DNA of 48,436 bases from Panacagrimonas sp052387335. Its GTDB lineage: Bacteria; Pseudomonadota; Gammaproteobacteria; Nevskiales; Nevskiaceae. Where the stretch lies: positions 1-48,436 of the forward strand of contig JBQTJH010000059.1 in NCBI GenBank assembly GCA_052387335.1, given 5' to 3'. How positions within the stretch are numbered: the first letter of the stretch is position 1; each line of letters begins with the position of its first letter. Of the stretch, positions 40,854 to 48,436 are shown one piece after another. Under the pieces are notes generated by a model. It did no database searches. It was not told the origin of the DNA and saw nothing but the letters and a program-made list of their open reading frames with translations. The translations under genes were made by a program, and so were the position numbers.

Positions 40854-43800
40854 ATGAAACGCATTTTGATCAACGCGACGCAGCCCGAAGAGCTGCGCGT
40901 GGCCATCGTCGACGGCCAGAAACTCCATGACCTTGATATCGAGCTAGCCTCACGCGAACAAAAGAAAGGCAATCTCTACAAGGGTCGCATCACCCGAGTC
41001 GAGCAGTCGCTGGAAGCCTGCTTCGTCGAGTACGGCGCCGAGCGCCACGGCTTTCTGCCGATCAAGGAAATCGCCCGTAGCTGCGTCAACGGCAGCGGCC
41101 CGATCAAGGATCAGATCCGTGAAGGTCTGGAACTGATTGTCCAGGTCGAGAAGGAGGAGCGCGGCAACAAGGGCGCGGCGCTGACGACCTATGTCTCGCT
41201 GGCGGGACGTTACCTGGTGCTGATGCCGAACAACCCCAAGGCCGGCGGCGTGTCGCGCCGCGCCGAAGGCGATGAGCGCGAGGAAGCCAAGGCCGCGCTG
41301 GAAGCCATGAACCTGCCGGACGGCATGGGCGTGATCGTGCGTTCCAACGGCGTGGGTCGTACCGCTGAAGAGCTGCAGTGGGACGCCAATTATCTGATTG
41401 AAATCTGGACCGCCATCGAGAACGCTTCGCGCGAGAAGAAGGCGCCGTTCCTGATCTACCAGGAAAACAACATCATCCTGCGCGCGCTGCGCGACTACCT
41501 GCGCCCGGATATCGGCGAGGTGATGATCGACAACCCGGAGATCTACGAGAGCGCACGCGCGCATCTTGAAGCGGTAATGCCGCAGCACCTGAATCGGCTC
41601 AAGCTGTACAAGGATGAGATTCCGCTGTTCTCGCGCTTCCAGATCGAGTCGCAGATTGAACTGGCGCACGAGCGCCAGATCCGCCTGCCCTCTGGCGGCT
41701 CCATCGTCATTGACCGCACCGAGGCCTTGACCTCGATCGATATCAACTCGGCCAAGGCCACCGGCGGCGGCGGCATCGAGGAGACCGCGCTCAACACCAA
41801 CCTGGAAGCAGCCGACGAAATTGCCCGCCAGCTGCGCCTGCGCGATCTGGGCGGCTTGGTCGTGATCGATTTCATCGACATGAACAGCACCGGCAACCAG
41901 AAGCGCGTCGAAAAGCGTCTGGAACAGGCCTGCGAATCCGACCGCGCGCGCATCCAGTACGGCCGTCTGTCGCGCTTTGGCCTGATGGAAATGTCGCGCC
42001 AGCGTCTGCGTCCCAGCCTGGGCGAGCACACGCAGATCACCTGCCCGCGCTGCGAAGGCAGCGGCCAGATTCGCTCGGTTGAATCCATGGCGCTGTCGAT
42101 CCTTCGTCTGATCGAAGAAGAAGCGATGAAGGATCGCACCGGTCGCGTCATCGCCCAGCTGCCGGTGGACGTAGGGACGTTCCTGCTCAACGAGAAGCGC
42201 GCCAATGGGCGCGAGATCGAGAGTCGCAACCGCGTGGGCATCACCATCGTGCCCAACCCCACCATGCACACGCCGGCCTACGAGATCCGCCGCGTGCGCG
42301 GCGATCATCTGCAGCAGGACAACAACAACGCCGTCAGTCATCTGCTGGCGCAGAACTTCGATGCCGAGGCGCACGAGGAACTGGCCGATAACAAGACCGC
42401 GCCCAAGCCGGCGCAGAAGCCGGCGGTGGAGCAGATCGTGCCGTCCACGCCGGCGCCCTTCGTCGAGCCGGCTGCGCCGGTCGCGCTGGCGCCGGTGATC
42501 GCGATGCAGGCGATTGCGCCCAGCGGTTTCTGGTCGCGCCTGCTGTGGCTATTCGGCTTCATGCCGCGGCCGCGTGAGCCCAAGCCGGAGAAGCCGAGCA
42601 AGAAGGACGCGCAGAAGGACAAGGATCGCAACGAGCGCAACGAGGCCCGCGGGAAGGATCGCGGCGGCGACGCACGACGTGATCGCGATGCGTCGCGACG
42701 CAACGAGCGCCGCCCGGAACGTGGCAACGAGACACGCGGCGGCGGCGACCGCGACGCCAATCGCGGCCAGAATCGCGAGGCCGGTCGTGATCAGAGTCGC
42801 GATCAGGCACGCCATGCCAATCGCAACAACAAGCCGCAGCAACAGCAGCCCAAGCGCGAAGATCGCGCACAGGGCGAGCGGCCGCTGCAACAACAACAGC
42901 GCCCGCCGCAGCAGCCCAAGCCGCAGGCCCAGGCGCCCAAGCCGCGCGCGGATGAGGCGGCAGATGATCGCGAAGAAGCGGATCAGGCCAATGCCGGCGT
43001 GCCGATGGCGGCGAACGGCGGCGAACGCACCGAGGGCGGTGGTCGTGGTCGTCGTGGTCGTCGTGGGCGCGGGCGCGGTCGCGGCGAAAACAGCGAGAAC
43101 CCGGCGTCGCAGAACGGCGAAGGCGGTCGCGCGGTTTCGCGCGAAGCGCTACCGGCGGATCTCGCCGCTGCGCTCGGACGCGGCCAGACCGCCGCAGTGA
43201 TCGCTGCCCCGGCAGCGGTGCTGCTCAACGCCGCAGACGACGCCGCGGCGACGCCCTTCGTACCAGCGGAAATTGCCGAGCGCAGCGGCTATGAACCGGT
43301 GTCCGAGGCGAACATCACGCAAGACGCTTCACACGATCAAGCCGTGATCGAGGACAGCGCCGAGACCCTGGCGGCACCGGTCTTCGCCGCGCATTACGAA
43401 CAAGTGGAAGAACGCTTCCCGCTACCGCCGACCGAGATCGCCGAGCCTTTTGAGCCGACCACGCCCGCGTCGACCGAAGACGGCGAGTTTGAGCCGGTGG
43501 TCATCGAGTTCGAATCCGATCTCGACAGCGACGACAGCGATGAGGATGAGGGCGAAGACGAAGACGCGGAAGATGCGCAGGGCGAAGACGACACGCCCGC
43601 AGCCGAAGTCGAAGCTGAGCTCGTGCACAGCGCCAACGCGCCAATCTCGCAACCCTACCCCGAAGTGCCACTCGCGGTGGCCGTAACGTCGGTGAGCACT
43701 CCGGCGCAGACTGACGAGCGGGTGCAAGCGGAGGCTCTGCTGCCAGCTGACATGCAGATGGCGCAGCCAGACGACGTGATTCCGGCGCAAGCTTCAGAGA

Positions 43801-44042
43801 CGCTCGAAATTCCACCGTTGCTGCTGGAGCCAGCGGCGGCGGCCGTCGCCGAGATCATCACTCCCGCTGAGCCGGTGGCGCTCGAATTGACGCAGGAAAT
43901 GACACCCGAAGCCGCGATCAACACCGATCACAGCAACGAGCTGACGGCCGCGGTCAAGTCCACAGCGCCCACACCTGACACGGCCGAGGCACGTCCCGAG
44001 CCCGTGGTCTATGTCCAGGTTGAGACGCGCCGCGACAGCTAA
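40854..44042 (+). CDS. rne: Ribonuclease E, degradosome scaffold endonuclease
   Basis: 1062 residues from ATG 40854 (MKRILINATQPEELRVAIVD). Catalytic half: S1 domain (about 36-125), 5'-sensor/RNase H region, catalytic Asp296 (SIDINS) and Asp339 (VIDFIDMNS), and the Zn-link CPRC at 397-400; all are offset by exactly 7 from E. coli Asp303, Asp346 and Cys404/407. Scaffold half: a likely amphipathic membrane-binding helix (SGFWSRLLWLFGFM, about 557-570), an Arg/Asp/Asn-rich RNA-binding region, an RGRRGRRGRGRGRG cluster (about 730), then an acidic stretch (ESDLDSDDSDEDEGEDED, about 890). It starts most mRNA decay and processes rRNA and tRNA. Partner-binding motifs (RhlB, enolase, PNPase) are not obvious. 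A strong terminator follows. Confidence 0.97.
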   Translation: MKRILINATQPEELRVAIVDGQKLHDLDIELASREQKKGNLYKGRITRVEQSLEACFVEYGAERHGFLPIKEIARSCVNGSGPIKDQIREGLELIVQVEKEERGNKGAALTTYVSLAGRYLVLMPNNPKAGGVSRRAEGDEREEAKAALEAMNLPDGMGVIVRSNGVGRTAEELQWDANYLIEIWTAIENASREKKAPFLIYQENNIILRALRDYLRPDIGEVMIDNPEIYESARAHLEAVMPQHLNRLKLYKDEIPLFSRFQIESQIELAHERQIRLPSGGSIVIDRTEALTSIDINSAKATGGGGIEETALNTNLEAADEIARQLRLRDLGGLVVIDFIDMNSTGNQKRVEKRLEQACESDRARIQYGRLSRFGLMEMSRQRLRPSLGEHTQITCPRCEGSGQIRSVESMALSILRLIEEEAMKDRTGRVIAQLPVDVGTFLLNEKRANGREIESRNRVGITIVPNPTMHTPAYEIRRVRGDHLQQDNNNAVSHLLAQNFDAEAHEELADNKTAPKPAQKPAVEQIVPSTPAPFVEPAAPVALAPVIAMQAIAPSGFWSRLLWLFGFMPRPREPKPEKPSKKDAQKDKDRNERNEARGKDRGGDARRDRDASRRNERRPERGNETRGGGDRDANRGQNREAGRDQSRDQARHANRNNKPQQQQPKREDRAQGERPLQQQQRPPQQPKPQAQAPKPRADEAADDREEADQANAGVPMAANGGERTEGGGRGRRGRRGRGRGRGENSENPASQNGEGGRAVSREALPADLAAALGRGQTAAVIAAPAAVLLNAADDAAATPFVPAEIAERSGYEPVSEANITQDASHDQAVIEDSAETLAAPVFAAHYEQVEERFPLPPTEIAEPFEPTTPASTEDGEFEPVVIEFESDLDSDDSDEDEGEDEDAEDAQGEDDTPAAEVEAELVHSANAPISQPYPEVPLAVAVTSVSTPAQTDERVQAEALLPADMQMAQPDDVIPAQASETLEIPPLLLEPAAAAVAEIITPAEPVALELTQEMTPEAAINTDHSNELTAAVKSTAPTPDTAEARPEPVVYVQVETRRDS

Positions 44043-44062
44043 GCGCTAAGCGCTGCGCCCCA

Positions 44063-44094
44063 GCGGACGGCCTCCAGGCCGTCCGCTTTTTTTT
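44063..44094 (+). terminator. Intrinsic terminator of rne
   Basis: Perfect 10-bp stem GCGGACGGCC, loop TCCA, GGCCGTCCGC, followed by eight T. It starts 20 bases after the rne stop. The remaining 166 bases up to the next gene show no clear promoter. Confidence 0.95.
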
Positions 44095-44260
44095 GGCTTG
44101 CGGATCGAGCGCAACGACCTAGAGCTGAATTTCCCAAGGCGCATCGTCGCGGTGGGCACATGCCCTGCAGGAATGGCGGCATGGACTCGAATGAGATGAC
44201 TCCGGATCGGCGCGGCCACTGCTCCCGTCGGGCATTCGGCGTGCACCGCTGATCCGGGGC

Positions 44261-45577
44261 ATGGATACAGGCAAGGCAATGGATGGCGATATAGACAACA
44301 TGGGTATGTCACAGCTTAGAGCGCTACCGGGCTCGTCCTACGCTCAGGTGCTGCAGCAGTTGCGCGCCTGGTCGCCGGGCGTGCAGGCGGTGCTGATCTA
44401 TATTGATCTGCGCAACCTGCGCGACATCAATCGCCTCGCCAGCCCCAGCGAGGGTGATCGGGTGATTCAACGCGTCGAACAACTGCTGCTGCAATGGAGT
44501 GGACGCGAAGGGATCAGTGGCCGTTTGTGGAGCAATGAATTCATTGCCGCCAAGGCCATCGATCACACGCAGGCCGCCAGCGACGAAGCCAGCCAGCTAC
44601 GCGATCACATCAACGAGCTGCGCTACGAATCCGCGGTGGGGCCGGCCCGCATCAGCGTGTCACTGGGCCTGTCGATCTTCAGCCGCGATAGCGACTGGGA
44701 GCGCGTGCTCTCCGAAGCACAGCAGGCCTGTTATCAGGCCAAGCGTCGCGGCCTCAACCAGATCGTCCGCTTCGGCGCCAACGCCAGCTGGACTGAGACA
44801 CCGACCTACAGCCCGCTGGCCGTGGCCGAATTCCGGCAACTGGCCAAGTCCGGTCAGCTGAGTCTGCACGCGCAGCCGATCATGGACATCACGCGAGAGC
44901 AGCCGCGCCTGGCCAAAGCAGAATTTCTTGTCCGCATGGAACGCAACGGCGTGATCATGCCGCTGGCAGCGGGGATCATCGAAACACTCGAACACTTCGG
45001 TCTGGCCAGCGAGTTGGACCGCTTCACCTCGGCCTTCATGCTCGACTGGCTGGACGCCAATCCCGAACTACTGCCGCGCGTCGATAGCATTTCCATGAAC
45101 CTTTCCGGCGCGTCCCTGGTCGACGGGCGCTTCATGGACGAGCTGTTCTACGACGTGCGAAACGCCCATCTTCCAGCCGGCAAACTATGTTTTGAGATCA
45201 CCGAAACCGCGGCCATCCAGCACCTGGATGTGGCGGCCGATGTCATCGCTGCGTTTCGCAGTCTGGGCTGTCTGTTCAGTCTCGACGACTTCGGCTCGGG
45301 GCTGTGCTCCTTCGGTTATCTCAATTCACTGCCGGTGGACGAGGTCAAGATCGACGGCCGCTTCGTGCGCGATATCGCGCACAGCGCCGTGTCGCAGGAA
45401 ATCGTGCGCGCTATTCATCACGTGGCCAAGGTCACCAACAAAAAGACCGTGGCCGAGTTCGTCGATGACTCGCGCAAACTCGAAGCGCTCAAGCGCATCG
45501 GCGTGGACTATGCGCAGGGCTGGCTGTTCTACCCAGCGGTGGCGCCGGAGAAGCTACTGGAGTTGTCCGCAGGTTGA
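44261..45577 (+). CDS. Degenerate GGDEF - EAL domain protein (c-di-GMP phosphodiesterase candidate)
   Basis: 438 residues. Residues 30-175 have a GGDEF-like fold (VLIYIDLRNLRDINRLASPS, ISVSLGLSIFS, AQQACYQAKRRGLNQIVRF), but the signature reads SNEF (91-94) rather than GGDEF, so cyclase activity is unlikely. Residues 185-438 form an EAL domain with all metal and catalytic positions: Glu221 (AEFLVRM, EFL for EAL), Asn280, Glu312/Glu315 (EITE), Asp342-Asp343 (DDFGSG), Lys363, Glu399 (VAEFV) and Gln419 (AQGW). Phosphodiesterase activity is therefore plausible. No sensor or membrane domain precedes it, so input may come through a partner. Its 3' end meets that of the REC-BLUF gene after 16 bases. 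The start is uncertain (several Met within 16 residues). Confidence 0.88.
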   Translation: MDTGKAMDGDIDNMGMSQLRALPGSSYAQVLQQLRAWSPGVQAVLIYIDLRNLRDINRLASPSEGDRVIQRVEQLLLQWSGREGISGRLWSNEFIAAKAIDHTQAASDEASQLRDHINELRYESAVGPARISVSLGLSIFSRDSDWERVLSEAQQACYQAKRRGLNQIVRFGANASWTETPTYSPLAVAEFRQLAKSGQLSLHAQPIMDITREQPRLAKAEFLVRMERNGVIMPLAAGIIETLEHFGLASELDRFTSAFMLDWLDANPELLPRVDSISMNLSGASLVDGRFMDELFYDVRNAHLPAGKLCFEITETAAIQHLDVAADVIAAFRSLGCLFSLDDFGSGLCSFGYLNSLPVDEVKIDGRFVRDIAHSAVSQEIVRAIHHVAKVTNKKTVAEFVDDSRKLEALKRIGVDYAQGWLFYPAVAPEKLLELSAG

Positions 45578-45593
45578 GGTGCCGGTCGCAGGA

Positions 45594-46511
45594 TCAGGCC
45601 GCGCTGCGCATCGACGATTCGCGTAGCAACTCCGGTAGCGCACGGATCAGTTCGCGCAGTCCTGAAGAGGGATCGCTTGCATGTTCCAGCACGCGGTTGA
45701 AGCGCGCGCTCAGGCTCATCAACTGCGAGGGACTCAATTCAAACTGCTCATCGGCGCACAGACAGCCCATGCTCCACTGCGCAAACGCACGCGCGCGAAT
45801 CGGCTCATCAACCGCCACCAGCAGATCGCCGTGCCGACCGTCGCTGCGGATGCGGGTCATCAACTGTTCCACCGCCTCGTGTCGGCCTTCGAGCACCTGC
45901 ATGAACCGGTTTCCAACATGAACCAGCACGCCACTGATGTCAGCGCGTGCATTGGCCGCAGCAAAAGCCGCACACAGCCCCAGAACCTGCTGGCGCGAGA
46001 AGCGGCGATGCGCACGGCTCAGATACACCAGACGACGTAGCGACGACACCGATGCCAGCTCCTGCTCAGCTCGCGAGCTGCGCCGCGATTCGGTATCGGT
46101 CAAGAACAGATCACCGGCTGCGCTGCCACGATCCTCGACGTGCCGGCGGATCATGGCCCAACGCGCAACCCTTTCGATGGCCGATGTATCCAGACCCTCC
46201 TTAGGCACGAAGTCGGTGGCGCCGGCGATCAGCGCGTTTTCGCCGAGTAATTCGAGGTCCTGACCCGTAATGACCACCACCGGCAAGCGCAAGCCTTGCG
46301 CACGGATACTGCGAACCAGTTCCAGGCCGGTATCCAGACCGAGCCGGTAATCGGTGAAGCACACATCAAGGCCGCCAGTCTGCAAGGCCTGCAAGGCGTC
46401 GGTCATCGAGCTCACGTGTCGCACGCGAAATCCGGCGGGACAGCGCCTCATGAAGAGCAGCGCGTCCTCGGCGTCATCCTCAACCAGCAGCACCTGTAGC
46501 GTCCGACTCAC
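45594..46511 (-). CDS. REC-BLUF fusion: response-regulator receiver with a blue-light sensor domain
   Basis: 305 residues. Residues 5-120 are a receiver domain: acidic pocket Glu11-Asp12-Asp13, phospho-acceptor Asp54 (CFTDYR), Thr82 and Lys104 (FVPKEG). A linker leads to a BLUF domain (158-250): LRRLVYLSRAHRRFS, NARADISGVLVHVGNRFMQV, LEG, IRSDGRH, FAQWSMG. The flavin-site residues Tyr163, Asn187, Gln205, Trp246 and Met248 are spaced 24, 42, 83 and 85 from the Tyr, the same as in AppA (Tyr21, Asn45, Gln63, Trp104, Met106). The C-terminus is a helical tail of about 55 residues. FAD binding and a blue-light photocycle are thus expected. Its start overlaps the upstream receiver gene (ATGA). Confidence 0.9.
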   Translation of the reverse strand: MSRTLQVLLVEDDAEDALLFMRRCPAGFRVRHVSSMTDALQALQTGGLDVCFTDYRLGLDTGLELVRSIRAQGLRLPVVVITGQDLELLGENALIAGATDFVPKEGLDTSAIERVARWAMIRRHVEDRGSAAGDLFLTDTESRRSSRAEQELASVSSLRRLVYLSRAHRRFSRQQVLGLCAAFAAANARADISGVLVHVGNRFMQVLEGRHEAVEQLMTRIRSDGRHGDLLVAVDEPIRARAFAQWSMGCLCADEQFELSPSQLMSLSARFNRVLEHASDPSSGLRELIRALPELLRESSMRSAA

Positions 46512-46939
46512 GACGGCACCGTCAGCGGACGCATCCAGGTGTTCAAGGTGCGCTTGAGGCTATCGCACAACTCGACGAATCCATCGGGCTTGCTGACAAA
46601 GTCGGATGCACCGAGCGCGGTCACGCCAAGCTGATCGCTTTTCTGTACCGATGTGGTCAGCACCACCACTGACAGTCCGTACAGGCGTGGATCGGCGCGC
46701 AGGGCGCGCAGCGCTTCGCGACCATCCATGCGCGGCATGTTGAGATCCAGCAAGACCAGACGCGGCAGTAGGGCCGGCGAGCGATGCTGCAGATAGTCCA
46801 TCAGCTCCAGGCCGTCGCGGACGCCGTGCACCGCCAGTCCGGGACAGCAGCGACACAGGGCGCGCCGAATCATGAACTGATCGTCGGCATCGTCATCGGC
46901 CAGCACCACGTCATGCAGCTCGCCCGGTGCATCGCTCAT
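46508..46939 (-). CDS. Single-domain response regulator (Rcp1-like)
   Basis: 143 residues, all receiver domain: acidic pocket Asp15-Asp16-Asp17 (VLADDDADD), phospho-acceptor Asp65 (LVLLDLNMPRMDGREAL), VVVLTTSVQ with the conserved Thr/Ser, and Lys in DFVSKPDG. The extra residues around HRSPALLPRLVLLDLNMP and the late FVELCDSLKRTLNTW are the pattern of Rcp1-type regulators, which pair with phytochrome-like kinases. It has no output domain and probably relays phosphate or binds a partner. It lies between the kinase (11 bases upstream) and the REC-BLUF protein (overlapping), so one kinase likely feeds two receivers. Confidence 0.93.
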   Translation of the reverse strand: MSDAPGELHDVVLADDDADDQFMIRRALCRCCPGLAVHGVRDGLELMDYLQHRSPALLPRLVLLDLNMPRMDGREALRALRADPRLYGLSVVVLTTSVQKSDQLGVTALGASDFVSKPDGFVELCDSLKRTLNTWMRPLTVPS

Positions 46940-46950
46940 CGGTTCATGCC

Positions 46951-48084
46951 TCAGCAGTGATCGGCACGATGGCGGCGACGCAGCCGCAAGCTGAAGGTCG
47001 CGCCAAGGCCCGGACGTCCCTCTGCTGAAATCTGACCGCCGTGCCGCGCGCAGATCTTGCGGCAGATGGACAGGCCGACGCCGGCACCACCGTACTGATC
47101 GCGCGTATGCAGGCGCTGGAACACGCCGAAGATGCGTTCCGCGTAGTGCGACTCAAAGCCAATGCCCTGATCGCGGCATTCCAGGCTCACGAATTCCGCA
47201 TCGGCATCGGGCAGCTCGCGAATCCAGATCTCTGGTGCCTGACCCTGCGCGCAATACTTGATCGCGTTCTCGATCAGGTTCTGGAACAGCTGTCGCATCT
47301 GCGCCGCATCCGCCTCAATTCGCGGTAGCGGGCCGCAGTGCAGCTGCGCACCTCGTTCCAGAATGGCCACCTGCAGATCGTGGCTGACATCGACCAGGAT
47401 CGAATTCAGGTCGCAGGGTTCAAAGCTGCGGCCGTGTGAGGTCACGTGCGCCAGATTGAGCAGGCTGCTGAGCAAGGCCTGCATGCGCCGCGTCGCACTG
47501 GTGATGCTGTCCAGATACGACAGGCCTTGTGTGCTCAGGCGCGCGCCCTCGTCCTCAATCAAAAGATCGGAGAACGCCAGTACCTTGCGTAAGGGTTCAC
47601 GCAGATCGTGGGAGGCGATGTGGACGAACTGCTCGAGTTCCTGATTATTCGCCGCCAGATCGCGTAACCGCAGATCCGCCGCGCGGCGCTCGGAAATGTC
47701 GCGTGTGATCTTGGCAAAGCCGATCGGCTCACCCGCGTCGTCACGGATCAGATCGATGACCACATTGGCCCAGAAGGCCTGGCCATCCTTGCGCAGCCGC
47801 CAGCCCAGATCCTCAAATCGTCCGGTGCTGAGGGCCGTGGCCAGCGCACGCGCCGGCTTGCCGTTGGCGCGGTCCTCCTCGGAATAGAACGTAGAGAAAT
47901 GCGCGCCGATGATTTCCTCGGCGCGATAGCCCTTGAATCTCTGTGCGCCAGCATTCCAGCTGCTCACGCGTCCGTTGAGATCGAGCAAGTAGATCGCGTA
48001 ATCGCTGATGCCGGCGACCAGACGCCGATACATGTCCTGATCGTCGGCAAACAAAGCCGGCACGAGCAAGGTCGGCGCGTTCAT
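46951..48084 (-). CDS. PAS-domain sensor histidine kinase
   Basis: 377 residues, no membrane helix, so cytoplasmic. Residues 18-132 form a PAS domain with PAC end (YLLDLNGRVSSWNAGAQRFK, GYRAEEIIGAHFSTFYSEED, GFAKITRDISERR); no LOV-type Cys (NCRFLQ) is seen. The dimerisation domain has phospho-acceptor His159 (FVHIASHDLREPLRKV), the phytochrome-kinase form of the H box. The ATPase domain has the N box with Asn273 (FQNLIENAIKY), CRDQGIGFE, FQRLHTRDQYGGAGVGLSIC and a C-terminal ARHGGQISAEG. It likely phosphorylates the two receivers encoded next. The PAS ligand is unknown. Confidence 0.93.
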   Translation of the reverse strand: MNAPTLLVPALFADDQDMYRRLVAGISDYAIYLLDLNGRVSSWNAGAQRFKGYRAEEIIGAHFSTFYSEEDRANGKPARALATALSTGRFEDLGWRLRKDGQAFWANVVIDLIRDDAGEPIGFAKITRDISERRAADLRLRDLAANNQELEQFVHIASHDLREPLRKVLAFSDLLIEDEGARLSTQGLSYLDSITSATRRMQALLSSLLNLAHVTSHGRSFEPCDLNSILVDVSHDLQVAILERGAQLHCGPLPRIEADAAQMRQLFQNLIENAIKYCAQGQAPEIWIRELPDADAEFVSLECRDQGIGFESHYAERIFGVFQRLHTRDQYGGAGVGLSICRKICARHGGQISAEGRPGLGATFSLRLRRRHRADHC

Positions 48085-48114
48085 GGGGCCCCGTCCCTTG
48101 CGCGATGCTTCGGA

Positions 48115-48436
48115 CTAGAACAACTCAACCGCGCCGGCCTGCATGTTCTGCTGCGCAACCGGCTTGTGCACCGGCGTGCGCCAGTCCATCGCCTCCTTGC
48201 CATTGATGTGCACGCTCGGCGCGGTGCTGGCAGGTGCGGGTATCGGCGCGCTGAACACGATGGGCGCTGCGACTGCGCTCGCAGCCATCATGGCGGCGCT
48301 ATTGCTGGACGGCGCTACCGCAACGGGTGCGCTGGGTTCGGGTTCGAAACTGGCCTGCATGCGGCCGGCGTCGGCGCCAACCGCTTCGATGCGGCCGGCG
48401 TGACGCACCGCTGATCCCAGCGCCTGGGTGGCAATG
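48115..48436 (-). CDS. C-terminal end of an unrecognised protein (partial)
   Basis: The frame stays open to the right edge, so this is the last part (about 106 residues) of a larger protein. The visible start (IATQALGSAVRHAGRIEAVG) could be helical; then comes an Ala/Pro/Val-rich linker and a short tail MDWRTPVHKPVAQQNMQAGA ending VELF. The linker plus short conserved tail is a layout seen in, for example, chemotaxis receptors, but the sequence is not diagnostic. It is 30 bases upstream of the histidine kinase gene on the same strand and may belong to its operon. Confidence 0.55.
   Translation of the reverse strand, partial: IATQALGSAVRHAGRIEAVGADAGRMQASFEPEPSAPVAVAPSSNSAAMMAASAVAAPIVFSAPIPAPASTAPSVHINGKEAMDWRTPVHKPVAQQNMQAGAVELF

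Noticed and set aside
40950..42374. 474-codon minus-strand frame opposite rne
   Set aside because: Antisense to the conserved catalytic half of RNase E, whose every motif is intact.
42600..43100. Repetitive Arg/Asp/Gln-rich stretch in rne considered as an assembly error or tandem repeat
   Set aside because: The reading frame is intact and disordered RG-rich regions are normal in the RNase E scaffold half.

Overview
The window is a GC-rich, densely coding chromosomal segment of about 50 genes with no insertion sequence, phage gene, CRISPR array, tRNA or rRNA. Gene content points to a Gram-negative gammaproteobacterium: separate accB-accC, FadB/FadA with gammaproteobacterial architecture, FabI close to the E. 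coli enzyme, RNase E with a large disordered scaffold, and a dnaQ-rnhA-methyltransferase-gloB neighbourhood like that of E. coli. PPi-dependent phosphofructokinase next to fbp, an ArsR-methyltransferase fusion and a phasin suggest the Xanthomonadales/Nevskiales side of the class; that placement is inference. No gene-free stretch exceeds 300 bases.

Layout. 1-6032 (+): end of a UDP-glucose dehydrogenase, cutA, a TlpA-type thioredoxin, aroQ, accB-accC, fbp and PPi-phosphofructokinase. 6088-14826 (-): an atypical AAA+ protein with a sigma-54-activator-like core, a DUF3014 protein, a flavin oxidoreductase, a DUF1993 protein, arfB, a cysteine desulfurase, cysE, then trmJ leading three small unknown envelope proteins through overlapping start/stop codons. 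14938-17478 (+): suhB and a NhaP2-type antiporter. 17563-22428 (-): argD and the fatty-acid oxidation pair fadB-fadA. 22651-24442 (+): a phasin with its own promoter and terminator, and an ArsR-methyltransferase. 24520-26474 (-): dnaQ, rnhA and a methyltransferase; gloB (+) diverges from them.

27502-36757 (+) is the most distinctive block. Nine tightly packed genes encode a predicted proton-driven envelope machine: five exported proteins (two are lipoproteins, three carry TPR-like repeats), one TolQ/ExbB/MotA-type channel subunit, two different TolR/ExbD-type subunits and a TonB-like protein with an AgmX/PglI-type C-terminus. This set resembles the Agl/Glt (gliding) and Nfs (spore-coat) machines of Myxococcus, but no FHA or zinc-finger control domain is visible.

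After fabI, a divergent pair holds rluC (followed by an unknown membrane protein) and rne. The right end (44261-48084) is a signalling island: a degenerate-GGDEF/EAL protein converges on an operon of PAS histidine kinase, single-domain response regulator and a REC-BLUF fusion. All five residues of the BLUF photocycle are present at the exact family spacing, so blue light, phosphorelay and c-di-GMP may meet here. The window ends inside an unrecognised gene.
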